Below are positions 18,540 to 26,280 of a stretch of DNA of 64,000 bases, piece after piece. The DNA comes from an uncultured Peptostreptococcus sp. (lineage in GTDB: Bacteria; Bacillota; Clostridia; Peptostreptococcales; Peptostreptococcaceae). The notes under the pieces were generated by a model. That model was given only the letters and a program-made list of their open reading frames with translations. It did not search any database and was not told the DNA's origin. How positions within the stretch are numbered: the stretch's first letter is position 1; each line of letters opens with the position of its first letter. Made by a program: the position numbers and the translations under genes. Where the stretch lies: contig CAAEUW010000025.1 of the NCBI GenBank assembly GCA_900759325.1, positions 17,668-81,667 on the forward strand, written 5' to 3'.

Positions 18540-18605
18540 AACGATATTTTAGTATTTTATGTATGAAATTTATGATAAGACAAACTTTAGCTAGTCTGTT
18601 TTTTC

Positions 18606-19151
18606 CTACAATGGTTCATCAGTAACATTGAATATATAAGGGACATTCCTATACATATCTTCAAAATCAAAGCCATAGCCAACTACGAACTTGTCCTCTA
18701 TAGTAAAACCAATATAATCAGGTACAAATTCTACCTGCCTCCTACTAGGCTTGTCTAAAAGAACGCATGTCTTAAGACTCTTAGGATTTTTTCTTGCTAT
18801 ATGCTTGTAAACAAAGTCCATTGTATTGGCTGTATCAGCTATGTCATCAAGAAGGATAACATCATACTGGCTTAGGTCGTCTATTGTAATATCTGACTGG
18901 ACCTTAACCCTTCCACTAGAATCTGTGGAGTCACCGTAGCTTGATGTAGTCATAAAGTTGACTTTTAGCCTTGGTAGGTCTATTGCCCTCACTAAGTCTG
19001 CACAAAAGATAAAGCTTCCCTTAAGTAGGGATATAACTAGTGGTTTCTTGTCCTGATAGTCATTTTTTAATTGCTGACCAAGCTCTTTAATTCTAGCCTC
19101 TAGGGCTTCCTGGTCATACATAATTTCCCATTTTCTTTCTTCTATATTCAT
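18606..19151 (-). CDS. hpt: Hypoxanthine phosphoribosyltransferase
   Basis: Salvages hypoxanthine (and guanine) to nucleotides with PRPP; 181 residues. Seen: LLKGSFIFCADLVRAI, the loop MTTSSYGDSTDSSG, the PRPP-binding motif DVILLDDIADTANTM, and VGYGFDFEDMYRNVPYI, as in bacterial Hpt. The motif normally reads DTG in the third to fifth place; here the glycine is alanine (DTA). GGAGG lies 5 bases before the ATG at 19151; an upstream ATG at 19187 would bury that site. The gene is divergent from the ArsR gene and convergent with engB. Confidence 0.92.
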   Translation of the reverse strand: MNIEERKWEIMYDQEALEARIKELGQQLKNDYQDKKPLVISLLKGSFIFCADLVRAIDLPRLKVNFMTTSSYGDSTDSSGRVKVQSDITIDDLSQYDVILLDDIADTANTMDFVYKHIARKNPKSLKTCVLLDKPSRRQVEFVPDYIGFTIEDKFVVGYGFDFEDMYRNVPYIFNVTDEPL

Positions 19152-19277
19152 TGCAACCTCCATATACTTGCTTTCATGATGAATCAATATAATAATATTA
19201 TAGCATACTTTCTATTTGTCGGAATATATCCATTAAAATTAAAAGAGGATATATGGGAGAAAAGGATAAAATAGATA

Positions 19278-19308
19278 TTGACAGGATATATTCAAATATT
19301 GTAATATA
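19278..19308 (+). promoter_or_regulatory. Promoter of the ArsR gene with overlapping inverted repeat
   Basis: TTGACA (19278-19283), 18-base spacer, TAATAT (19302-19307). An inverted repeat TATATT-N10-AATATA (19287-19308) covers the spacer and -10, as expected for an ArsR-family operator. The region is AT-rich, so the repeat could be chance. Confidence 0.5.
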
Positions 19309-19378
19309 TAGATATACAGAAAAAAGACACATAAAAAGAATAATTTATAAGAGTATATATAGATATGGAGGTGAATCT

Positions 19379-19666
19379 ATGGAAGAACTAAATGTAAATG
19401 CCCAGTCTCTAGTAGATTATGCGAATATACTAAAGGCCATAGCTCATCCAGCTAGGCTGTGCATAGTAAAGGGCTTGGTTAAGGATGGTCCTAGCAATGT
19501 ATCCAACATGCACGTCTGTCTAGAGCTTGCCCAGTCAACAGTTTCCCAGCACCTATCAAAGCTCAAGGCAGCAGGTATTATCAAGGGTGATAGGAATGGT
19601 ACAGAAATCATTTATTCCATAGATAATGATTTTGTGGCCGATATAGTAAAGACTATGAAGGAATAA
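19379..19666 (+). CDS. ArsR/SmtB family transcriptional regulator
   Basis: A 95-residue winged-helix repressor: LKAIAHPARLCIVKGL, a recognition helix in AQSTVSQHLSKLKAAGII, and the wing GTEIIYSI. It has only two cysteines, Cys28 and Cys47 (in NMHVCLEL, near the classical ArsR metal-site position). Because the next gene encodes a CoA-disulfide reductase/rhodanese, a role as a thiol or persulfide sensor controlling that enzyme is plausible; metal sensing is the alternative. GGAGGTG before the ATG at 19379 sets the start; an upstream in-frame ATG at 19253 lies before the promoter. Confidence 0.85.
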   Translation: MEELNVNAQSLVDYANILKAIAHPARLCIVKGLVKDGPSNVSNMHVCLELAQSTVSQHLSKLKAAGIIKGDRNGTEIIYSIDNDFVADIVKTMKE

Positions 19667-19728
19667 TATAGTTAAGAAATACTGTGAAGGACTAAAGATT
19701 ATTTAAGAAAGGTTATGAAGGATTAAAT

Positions 19729-19759
19729 TCAAGGCTTGGTTAGGTGAATCAAGGCTTGA
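19729..19759 (+). repeat. Direct repeat TCAAGGCTTG with 20-base period
   Basis: TCAAGGCTTG occurs at 19729-19738 and 19749-19758, spaced two helical turns. Each copy is itself nearly palindromic (TCAAG-G-CTTGA in the second). It lies 60-90 bases before the CoA-disulfide reductase start. Confidence 0.55.
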
Positions 19760-19818
19760 CCACATGCTTTAGCTTGTGAAATGAAAGTATCAACTTATAA
19801 GATTGAGAGGAGAAAAAT

Positions 19819-21546
19819 ATGAAAAAGATACTGATTGTAGGTGGAGTTGCAGGTGGAGCAACAGTAGCGGCTAGATTGAGAAGACTAGATGAAACAGCTA
19901 ATATTATAATGTTTGAGAGAGGTGAATACATCTCTTTTGCCAACTGTGGTCTACCATACTATATAGGCCAGGTAATAACTGAGAGAGATGCCCTACTAGT
20001 ACAGACTGTGGAGGGTATGAGTAAGAGGTTTAATCTAGATATAAGAAACTTCAGTGAAGTTACTGCTATAGATCCTGACAAGAAGGAAGTTACAGTCAAG
20101 AATGTGCAGACAGGACAAGAATACAAGGAGTCATATGATGAATTGATTCTTTCGCCAGGTGCCAATCCAGTCAAGCCTCCAATTCCAGGACTTGCAGATG
20201 CTGATAATGTATTTACCCTTAGAAATATACCGGATACAGATGCTATCAAGGCCTTTGTGGATCAAAAACAGCCTAAGGAAGCAGTAGTAATCGGTGGTGG
20301 CTTTATAGGAATAGAAATGGCTGAAAACTTGGTTGAAAGAGGAGTTAAGGTCCACCTGGTAGAAATGCTTGACCAGGTAATGGCTCCATTCGATTTTGAA
20401 ATGGCCCAGATCCTTCATGCCCACATGATAGACCACGGAGTTGACCTAGTATTGGGAGATGGTGTAGATTCTTTCAAAGACAATGGCAATACTATTGTAT
20501 TAAAGAGCGGTAGGGAAATACATACAGACCTGACTATCCTATCGATAGGTGTTAAGCCTGAAAATGAATTGGCTGTATCTGCCGGCCTAGAAATGGGACC
20601 TAGGGGTCATATAAAGGTAAATGACAAGCTAGAAACTTCTAAGCCACATATATATGCCCTTGGTGACGCTATAGAAACTCAGGATAGGATATACGGTCAG
20701 CCAGCAAGTATAGCCCTAGCATCTCCAGCCAATAGACAGGCAAGAATTTTAGCCGACATTTTAAACGGTATAGACGTAAGATATAAGGGTGCCTTGGGTA
20801 CGTCTGTTGCCAAGGTATTTGATATGACTGCATCGTCAACAGGTAAGAATGAAAAGAACCTTAGGCAGATGGGTATAGACAACTACAAGGTAGTTCACCT
20901 TCACCCATTGTCAAATGCAGGTTACTACCCAACAGCAATGCCACTTGATTTCAAACTAATTTTTGAAGTACCAAGTGGAAGGATTTTAGGAGCCCAGGCA
21001 GTTGGTTATACGGGGGTTGAAAAGAGAATAGATGTAATAGCTACAGCTATAGCAGGAGGACTTACAGTTAGGGATTTAGAGGATGTAGAGTTGGCCTACG
21101 CACCACCATTCTCATCAGCTAAGGACCCAGTAAATATGGCTGGTTATGTAGCTACAAATATACTTGATGGCCTAGTGAAGACAGTTACAGTTGACAAGAT
21201 AGATGATTTGCTTGCCCAGGGAGCCTTCTTAATAGATGTTAGGACACCAGAGGAATATGAGCTTGGTTCTATAGAAGGGGCAATCAATATACCATTAGAC
21301 GAGTTGAGAGATAGGCTTGATGAAATACCTAAGGACAAGGATGTATATATAACGTGCCAGGTAGGTCTAAGAGGCTACTTATCTACTAGAATCCTTACTC
21401 AGAATGGATATAGGCCAATCAACCTTGATGGTGGCTATAGCTCATACTCACAGTTGAAGCTAAATGTAAATAAGGATTCAAATGCTGATAGCCTTGGTGG
21501 TTTGGGGATTGCTTGTACAGATAACTCAGATGTAATAAAGAAGTAG
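19819..21546 (+). CDS. CoA-disulfide reductase with C-terminal rhodanese domain
   Basis: FAD- and NAD(P)H-dependent enzyme of 575 residues that reduces CoA disulfide, CoA persulfide or polysulfide. N-terminal FAD Rossmann motif IVGGVAGGATVAARLRRL, the active-site cysteine in SFANCGLPYYIG, a second Rossmann motif VVIGGGFIGIEMAENL, and YALGDAI for FAD. The rhodanese domain (about 460-550) has DVRTPEEYELG and the active loop CQVGLRG. A tail of about 25 residues ends in GLGIACTDNSD. Its neighbour is an ArsR regulator, which supports a role in sulfane-sulfur homeostasis. Confidence 0.9.
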   Translation: MKKILIVGGVAGGATVAARLRRLDETANIIMFERGEYISFANCGLPYYIGQVITERDALLVQTVEGMSKRFNLDIRNFSEVTAIDPDKKEVTVKNVQTGQEYKESYDELILSPGANPVKPPIPGLADADNVFTLRNIPDTDAIKAFVDQKQPKEAVVIGGGFIGIEMAENLVERGVKVHLVEMLDQVMAPFDFEMAQILHAHMIDHGVDLVLGDGVDSFKDNGNTIVLKSGREIHTDLTILSIGVKPENELAVSAGLEMGPRGHIKVNDKLETSKPHIYALGDAIETQDRIYGQPASIALASPANRQARILADILNGIDVRYKGALGTSVAKVFDMTASSTGKNEKNLRQMGIDNYKVVHLHPLSNAGYYPTAMPLDFKLIFEVPSGRILGAQAVGYTGVEKRIDVIATAIAGGLTVRDLEDVELAYAPPFSSAKDPVNMAGYVATNILDGLVKTVTVDKIDDLLAQGAFLIDVRTPEEYELGSIEGAINIPLDELRDRLDEIPKDKDVYITCQVGLRGYLSTRILTQNGYRPINLDGGYSSYSQLKLNVNKDSNADSLGGLGIACTDNSDVIKK

Positions 21547-21616
21547 GCTAAAGCTAGATATCAAGGTCTACACTATGGATATTTTGAGGTTCTATATACA
21601 AAAACATAAAAAAAGC

Positions 21617-21644
21617 TTGAAAAATTTCTTATTCAAGGTATAAT
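21617..21644 (+). promoter_or_regulatory. Promoter of the 72-residue protein gene
   Basis: TTGAAA (21617-21622), 16-base spacer, TATAAT (21639-21644), 40 bases before the start codon. Confidence 0.65.
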
Positions 21645-21684
21645 GGAAAGGTAGTGTAAAAAATCCAATGTAAGGAGATCCATT

Positions 21685-21903
21685 ATGAAAGATAAGACTA
21701 GACAGATTCGAGAAATGAATTTTTCAAGCATCGAAAGAAAGAAAGTTTTTGAAGCCAAGCAGAGGATAGCCGTTGAAAAGTTCGGCAATATGTTTGAGGA
21801 TGATACCTTCTTTGCTCTTGAACTAGAGTTAAATGTTGATCTAAGGAAAGACTTAGACAAAGAGTACGATGTTAGATACAATTTGAATAGAAAAATGAAT
21901 TAG
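21685..21903 (+). CDS. Small uncharacterised protein (72 residues)
   Basis: I do not recognise this protein. It is charged, without membrane segments, and rich in Lys, Glu, Asp and Phe; it contains IERKKVFEAKQRIAVEKFGNM and probably folds as helices. It is likely real: it has its own TTGAAA/TATAAT promoter, AAGGAG 7 bases before the ATG, and its own terminator. A monocistronic short gene of this kind could encode a stress or regulatory protein, but nothing in the sequence shows a function. Confidence 0.65.
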   Translation: MKDKTRQIREMNFSSIERKKVFEAKQRIAVEKFGNMFEDDTFFALELELNVDLRKDLDKEYDVRYNLNRKMN

Positions 21904-21931
21904 AATTAGTAATATCCATAGACTTAAAAAT

Positions 21932-21965
21932 GGGGTCAGGCTTGTATAGCCTGTCCTCTTTTTCG
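21932..21965 (+). terminator. Terminator of the 72-residue protein gene
   Basis: CAGGCT/AGCCTG core stem with a TGTAT loop, extended by GGGG/CCTC pairs, then TTTTT. Confidence 0.75.
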
Positions 21966-21985
21966 TATAAAAGGTCTTGGAGTAA

Positions 21986-22029
21986 ATAAAAAGGGCACTA
22001 CACGACCAAACGTCAGGTGTAATGCCCTT
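21986..22029 (-). terminator. Terminator of the HEAT/Nudix operon
   Basis: AAGGGCACTACAC (21991-22003) pairs with GTGTAATGCCCTT (22017-22029) with one mismatch. On the minus strand it is followed by TTTTTATTT. It lies about 100 bases after the Nudix stop. Confidence 0.8.
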
Positions 22030-22131
22030 AAAGGTGACTAGCTATATAATAAGTCAGTCCCTATATTTAGAGTTGTATATAAGTACTCCTCTTATCTTCA
22101 AGCAAGTGAAGATATACAAATATATGAAGTA

Positions 22132-22554
22132 TTATTTTTCGTCGTTTTTCTTGTAGTTCTTATACTTCTTATAAGAAACATCCACTAGAGATTTTTCTTT
22201 GCTATGTGTCAACATTTCTAGTGCTTCGGATACCTTATAGAAGCCACCGCCCATAAATTCACCAGTTAAGGCAACATCAGGCTTAGGAGATTCCATAACA
22301 TACCACATAATTGCATTGCATACTCTCTGGTTTCTACTCCTTGAGAAAAATTCATATATAGTATCACCAGCTATATCAAGTATTTTAGCATCAACACCAG
22401 TCTCAAATTTTACCCTATCAATTGCACTTTCATGAGGTAAACCATCGCCAATAATCTTACCCTTAGGTAAAGTCCATTCGCCCTTATCATTCTCAACTAG
22501 TAGAACCTTATTTGCGTAAAAAACAACACCACCAGAACAACGTCTCACTATCAT
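22132..22554 (-). CDS. Nudix-fold protein with degenerate catalytic box
   Basis: A 140-residue protein with a Nudix fold: GGVVFYANKVLLVEND, WTLPKGKI, and ETGVDAKI. The Nudix box normally requires G-x5-E-x7-R-E-U-x-E-E-x-G-U. Aligned from G32, the first Glu is Gly38, the Arg-Glu pair is Asp46-Arg47, and the first of the two last Glu is Phe50; only Glu51 remains. Metal-dependent hydrolysis is therefore unlikely, or the site works differently. It may bind a nucleotide as a sensor. GGAGGG precedes the ATG at 22554. It is the second gene after a HEAT-repeat protein, 56 bases apart. Confidence 0.82.
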   Translation of the reverse strand: MIVRRCSGGVVFYANKVLLVENDKGEWTLPKGKIIGDGLPHESAIDRVKFETGVDAKILDIAGDTIYEFFSRSRNQRVCNAIMWYVMESPKPDVALTGEFMGGGFYKVSEALEMLTHSKEKSLVDVSYKKYKNYKKNDEK

Positions 22555-22610
22555 TTTGAATCCCTCCAGTTTAATAAGTAATATTACTGTACCACGCATC
22601 TACGTGGCTA

Positions 22611-23288
22611 TTATTTGATTTTGTACTTGAAATATAGTTTGTCCAAAGAAAGGACACAGGCCCTAATCACGTATTCCTTTTCAAAATCTGTCTTGTTTTT
22701 AATAACATTTTCTAAGACTTTTATACTGTTCCTATTTCCGATATCTCCTAAGAATTTTGCACAATACTGTCTGATTTGAGGATTGTCATCCATAAGTCCC
22801 ATCTCTATAACAGAGGCACTAGTCGAGCTGCCAATTTTACCTATGGCTGAGTAGGCTATCCTCCTAAGATTTGAGTGGCCTTTTTGAGTTAGGGGATAGA
22901 GGATATTTAAAAACCTGTCATCCCTAAATTCTCCAACGGTCCAGACTAGAACCATCAAATCATCAACATTATTAAGCTTTAAGATACCTTTATAGACCTG
23001 TCTTTTAAAAGCATTTTTATCATTATCAGATAAATTTTCCAAAAACTCAAGGCGCTCTTCCTTAGTCAAGGTAAGGTAGTCCATGATTACATCGCAGTCA
23101 CTACCCTTTTTGCTTTCCTGTTTTGACTTACGAATTTCAGTCTTGGCAGCAATCAGCTGTAGGTTGACCTCATCTTGTGACATATTCCTTACTCTTGCTA
23201 TCTGAGGTACAGTTAGCGAGTCTCTATAAAGGAGATAAGTTATAAAGTAATCCTCAAGGTTGTCGACATTATCCCATCCTATTACCAA
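22611..23288 (-). CDS. HEAT-repeat protein with HTH-like N-terminus
   Basis: A 225-residue soluble protein. Residues about 10-55 (FITYLLYRDSLTVPQIARVRNMSQDEVNL) look like a helix-turn-helix of the sigma-4 or GntR kind. Residues about 110-220 are alpha-helical repeats of the HEAT/PBS-lyase type (RRIAYSAIGKIGSS, IRQYCAKFLGDIGNRNSIKVLENVI). No catalytic residues are seen, so a scaffold or DNA/protein-binding role is likely. The start is a TTG at 23288 with AAGGAGG about 10 bases upstream; no nearby ATG competes. It forms an operon with the degenerate Nudix gene. Confidence 0.75.
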   Translation of the reverse strand: MVIGWDNVDNLEDYFITYLLYRDSLTVPQIARVRNMSQDEVNLQLIAAKTEIRKSKQESKKGSDCDVIMDYLTLTKEERLEFLENLSDNDKNAFKRQVYKGILKLNNVDDLMVLVWTVGEFRDDRFLNILYPLTQKGHSNLRRIAYSAIGKIGSSTSASVIEMGLMDDNPQIRQYCAKFLGDIGNRNSIKVLENVIKNKTDFEKEYVIRACVLSLDKLYFKYKIK

Positions 23289-23524
23289 GTTTGTCCCCTC
23301 CTTAATGATTTCTAGGCCTGGTGAGAACTAGTACTACCAGGGTCTAAAAATTATATTATAATCTTATTCTATAAAAGTATACGATTTCCTTTTTATTGAT
23401 AGAAATTCTTTATAAAATTTTTAAAATATTCCGAAATATTCAACGATTTGATTTAGAAATATTTACTAGAAATGCATTACTTGACAGATAATCAGCCACT
23501 TTGTCAAAAAAAATCACTTATATG

Positions 23525-23533
23525 TGGTATAAT
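23525..23533 (+). promoter_or_regulatory. Extended -10 promoter of the YigZ gene
   Basis: TGGTATAAT (23525-23533) with no ideal -35. It lies 29 bases before GTG 23562, so the longer in-frame ATG at 23472 cannot be the start for this transcript. Confidence 0.6.
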
Positions 23534-23561
23534 AAGAATATTGAATGAAAGGGGTGTTTTG

Positions 23562-24203
23562 GTGGATACATACAGGACGATACACGACTATGGTACAGAC
23601 CAGGTAACAATAGAAAAGTCCCTTTTCATCGGTTATGCCAAGCCGGTTGAAAGTGAAGAGGAAGCGAGGGCTTTTATAGCCGAAATTAGCACCAAACACA
23701 AGGATGCTACACACAATGTTTGGGCCTATGTGATTGGACAAAATATGAATATACAGAGATATAGTGATGATGGCGAACCCCAAGGTACTGCCGGAATACC
23801 TACCCTAGAGGTTATAAAAAAGGAAGGACTATGCAATGTTGTAGTAGTAGGCACCCGTTATTTTGGTGGAATCAAGCTGGGGGCAGGAGGACTAGTTCGT
23901 GCCTACACTAAGACTGCAAAGATAGGCCTTGATGCAGGTCAGATAGTTGAGAAAATGCCCTTTATTGAAGTGGCTATCGGCTTGGACTACACACTATTGG
24001 GCAAGGCTCAAAATGAGCTGGCCAACAGGGGCTACCACGTAAAGGATATAGAGTATACAGATAGTGTAAACATTATAATTAACTGTGAAGAAGACAGGTT
24101 AGGAGACCTCAAGGCCCTGTTCATAGAATTGACTAGTGGCCAGGCCCAAATAGAGGAGAGAGGAAGCTTTTACCAGTCTGTGAAGGACGGAAAAATTTTA
24201 TAG
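23562..24203 (+). CDS. YigZ/IMPACT family protein
   Basis: UPF0029/Impact family member of 213 residues, the usual length from this start. Family motifs: EKSLFIGYAKPVESEEEA, ATHNVWAYVIG, YSDDGEPQGTAGIPTLEVI and VVGTRYFGGIKLGAGGLVRAY. Eukaryotic IMPACT affects Gcn2 signalling; bacterial YigZ is of unknown role, perhaps in translation or peptide metabolism. GTG at 23562 is chosen as start: AAAGGGG lies 7 bases upstream and the promoter is just before it. TTG at 23559 is an alternative. nadE follows after 49 bases. Confidence 0.88.
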   Translation: MDTYRTIHDYGTDQVTIEKSLFIGYAKPVESEEEARAFIAEISTKHKDATHNVWAYVIGQNMNIQRYSDDGEPQGTAGIPTLEVIKKEGLCNVVVVGTRYFGGIKLGAGGLVRAYTKTAKIGLDAGQIVEKMPFIEVAIGLDYTLLGKAQNELANRGYHVKDIEYTDSVNIIINCEEDRLGDLKALFIELTSGQAQIEERGSFYQSVKDGKIL

Positions 24204-24252
24204 CTATAAATTTGCAAGTATAAAAATATGACTAAATTAATTGGAGGATTTT

Positions 24253-25011
24253 ATGTTGACTAGAAGACAGCAGATAGACAAGACTGTAGAATGGATAAGG
24301 GCAAAGGTTGAGGAAGCCCATTGTAGGGGGGTAGTAGTGGGCGTATCAGGTGGTATAGATTCAGCTGTAGTTGCCTACCTAATCAAGGAAGCCTTTCCTG
24401 ACAATTCCATGGGTGTGATAATGAACATTAAGAGTAACCCCCAGGACAAGATTGATGGTATGAAGGTTATAGATGGGTGTGGTATTGAATACCTAGAATT
24501 TGACCTTGACCAGCCACAGATAGAAATTTTAAATATGGTGACTAATAAGCTTAAGGACAAGGACCTTTATAGGGAAGAAGCCTTAAAGATGACAGATGCC
24601 AATCTTAGGGCCAGGATCAGGATGTCTACAGTCTATACAGTGGCCAACAACCTAGGCTACCTAGTAGCAGGAACTGATAATGCTGCAGAAATACACACAG
24701 GCTACTTTACAAAGCATGGTGATGGGGGTGTAGACTTCCTACCGATAGCCAACCTTACAAAGGGTGAGGTATTTGAATGGGCCAAGGAATTGGGCATCCA
24801 TGAGGACTTAATCAATAAGGCCCCATCAGCAGGCCTATGGGAAGGTCAGACAGATGAGAGTGAAATGGGGACTAGCTACAAGTACATAGATATGGTTCTT
24901 GAGGGCAAGGCTGACCAGGTCCCTGAAAAGGACAGGGCCATAATAGAGAGGCTACATAGGGTTAGTGAGCACAAGAGGGTTCCAGCAGCAAGACCACCAA
25001 TTTTCGAATAA
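24253..25011 (+). CDS. nadE: NH3-dependent NAD+ synthetase
   Basis: Last step of NAD synthesis: amidation of deamido-NAD with ATP and ammonia. The 252-residue protein has the PP-loop GVSGGIDSAVVAYL, the AGTDNAAE segment and the C-terminal HKRVPAARPPIF, and no N-terminal glutaminase domain, so it uses free ammonia. The ATG at 24253 follows GGAGG by 5 bases; a TTG at 24241 overlaps that site. It is probably cotranscribed with the YigZ gene. Confidence 0.94.
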   Translation: MLTRRQQIDKTVEWIRAKVEEAHCRGVVVGVSGGIDSAVVAYLIKEAFPDNSMGVIMNIKSNPQDKIDGMKVIDGCGIEYLEFDLDQPQIEILNMVTNKLKDKDLYREEALKMTDANLRARIRMSTVYTVANNLGYLVAGTDNAAEIHTGYFTKHGDGGVDFLPIANLTKGEVFEWAKELGIHEDLINKAPSAGLWEGQTDESEMGTSYKYIDMVLEGKADQVPEKDRAIIERLHRVSEHKRVPAARPPIFE

Positions 25012-25017
25012 GGTATA

Positions 25018-25046
25018 TTAACGAATAAGAAAATTTGTGATATAAT
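25018..25046 (+). promoter_or_regulatory. Promoter of the YebC gene
   Basis: TTAACG-like -35 (25018-25023), 17-base spacer, and TGATATAAT extended -10 ending at 25046. The start codon is 61 bases downstream. Confidence 0.55.
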
Positions 25047-25107
25047 GTTTGAGGATAATCCGTATAAAGTGTTTTAAATATATAAATAAGTAATAAGGAG
25101 TGAAATT

Positions 25108-25830
25108 ATGGGTCGTATTCATAATATTGAAGGAAGAAAAAATAAGCAGGACGCAGCAAGATCGAATGTATTTACTAAGCATGCAAGGGCCATTGCAGTT
25201 GCAGCCAGAGAGGGTGGAGGAGATCCAGAATACAATGCATCTCTAAAGGCAGCCATAGTAAAGGCAAAGTCAGACAACATGCCTAATGATAATATAGACA
25301 GGGCCATCAAAAAGGGTGTAGGTGGCGGTGAAGGCGAAAACTATGAGTCAATAACTTATGAAGGTTATGGACCAGGTGGCGTAGCCATAATCGTTGAGAC
25401 CTTGACTGACAACAAGAACAGGACAGCCGGTAATGTAAGATACTACTTTGACAAGAACAATGGTAACTTGGGAACTCCAGGTTGCGTATCATTTATGTTC
25501 GATAGGAAGGGACAGATCTTTATAGCTGCAGATGAAGCAGATGAAGATGAGTTGATGGAAATATCTCTAGACCTAGGTGCAGAAGACTTTATAGCTGAAG
25601 AGGTTGGCTACGAAATATTGACTGCTCCAGAAGACTTCAATGAAGTAAGAGATGGGCTAGAGGCAAAGGGCTACAAGTTCTTGGCAGCTGACGTTAAGTT
25701 GATACCTCAGACTACAAGTGTCCTAGAAGAAGAGGGCCAGATCAGGTCTATGGAAAAGCTATTAGACGTACTAGAAGAAGATGATGATGTACAGAATGTA
25801 CACCACAACTGGGAAATGCCTGAAGCATAG
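25108..25830 (+). CDS. YebC/PmpR family translation/transcription factor
   Basis: YebC family protein of 240 residues, the normal length. Recent work on the family ties YebC paralogues to relief of ribosome stalling at proline runs; older work describes DNA-binding regulators. The N-terminal AARSNVFTKHARAIAVAARE, SDNMPNDNIDRAIKKGVGG and YEGYGPGGVAIIVE are diagnostic, and the acidic C-terminus VLEEDDDVQNVHHN is typical. AAGGAG lies before the ATG. A small unknown gene follows after 11 bases and then a terminator. Confidence 0.93.
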   Translation: MGRIHNIEGRKNKQDAARSNVFTKHARAIAVAAREGGGDPEYNASLKAAIVKAKSDNMPNDNIDRAIKKGVGGGEGENYESITYEGYGPGGVAIIVETLTDNKNRTAGNVRYYFDKNNGNLGTPGCVSFMFDRKGQIFIAADEADEDELMEISLDLGAEDFIAEEVGYEILTAPEDFNEVRDGLEAKGYKFLAADVKLIPQTTSVLEEEGQIRSMEKLLDVLEEDDDVQNVHHNWEMPEA

Positions 25831-25841
25831 GAAGGATGGCT

Positions 25842-26123
25842 ATGGAAAATATGAACATAGGTCAGGAATTTGACGTAAGGAAGTATGATATGTCTATGTA
25901 CCAGATAGGTACATTTGTCTTTAACTATAGGGAAGAGGAAGAGGATGGAGAAAAGTTTGTTGAAATAGATGTTTACAAGCTTAGCCACCCAGTGGTTCTA
26001 TACATAAAGACTTACAGGGCCCCTCATTTCGAGGAAACTCAGCCTGTAGGTGTTTGTGAAGCCCTATATGAAGAGTTCTACCTATCAGCAGACCAGGAGT
26101 CTGAAGAAGGTCAGGAGTCATAA
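25842..26123 (+). CDS. Small uncharacterised acidic protein downstream of YebC
   Basis: A 93-residue protein that I do not recognise. It is acidic, has no membrane segment, and alternates hydrophobic residues in a beta-like pattern (YQIGTFVFNYREEEEDGEKFVEIDVY, then VVLYIKTY). The C-terminus is Glu/Ser-rich. ATG at 25842 is preferred over 25836 because AAGG ends 6 bases before it. It shares a transcript with the YebC gene and ends at a strong terminator, which supports it being real. Confidence 0.68.
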   Translation: MENMNIGQEFDVRKYDMSMYQIGTFVFNYREEEEDGEKFVEIDVYKLSHPVVLYIKTYRAPHFEETQPVGVCEALYEEFYLSADQESEEGQES

Positions 26124-26136
26124 GAGTTAATTTTTT

Positions 26137-26163
26137 GAGGTTGGTAAATACCAACCTCTTTTT
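26137..26163 (+). terminator. Terminator after the YebC operon
   Basis: Perfect 10-bp stem GAGGTTGGTA/TACCAACCTC with loop AA, followed by TTTTT. Confidence 0.92.
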
Positions 26164-26217
26164 ATCTTAAAAGTTTTCAATAATTTTAGTAATTTTTGAA
26201 TCTTTTTATCTATTGTG

Positions 26218-26246
26218 TTTAAAATTCTACTAATTTGATGTATAAT
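26218..26246 (+). promoter_or_regulatory. Promoter of the CaiB/BaiF gene
   Basis: TTTAAA (26218-26223), 17-base spacer, TATAAT (26241-26246), 34 bases before the start. Confidence 0.55.
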
Positions 26247-26280
26247 AAAAAAAGTGAGATATAATTATAGGGGGGTTATT

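Noticed and set aside
22093..22114. TATCTTCA/TGAAGATA hairpin after the Nudix gene as a second terminator
   Set aside because: No T-tract on either strand; the terminator at 21986-22029 is stronger.
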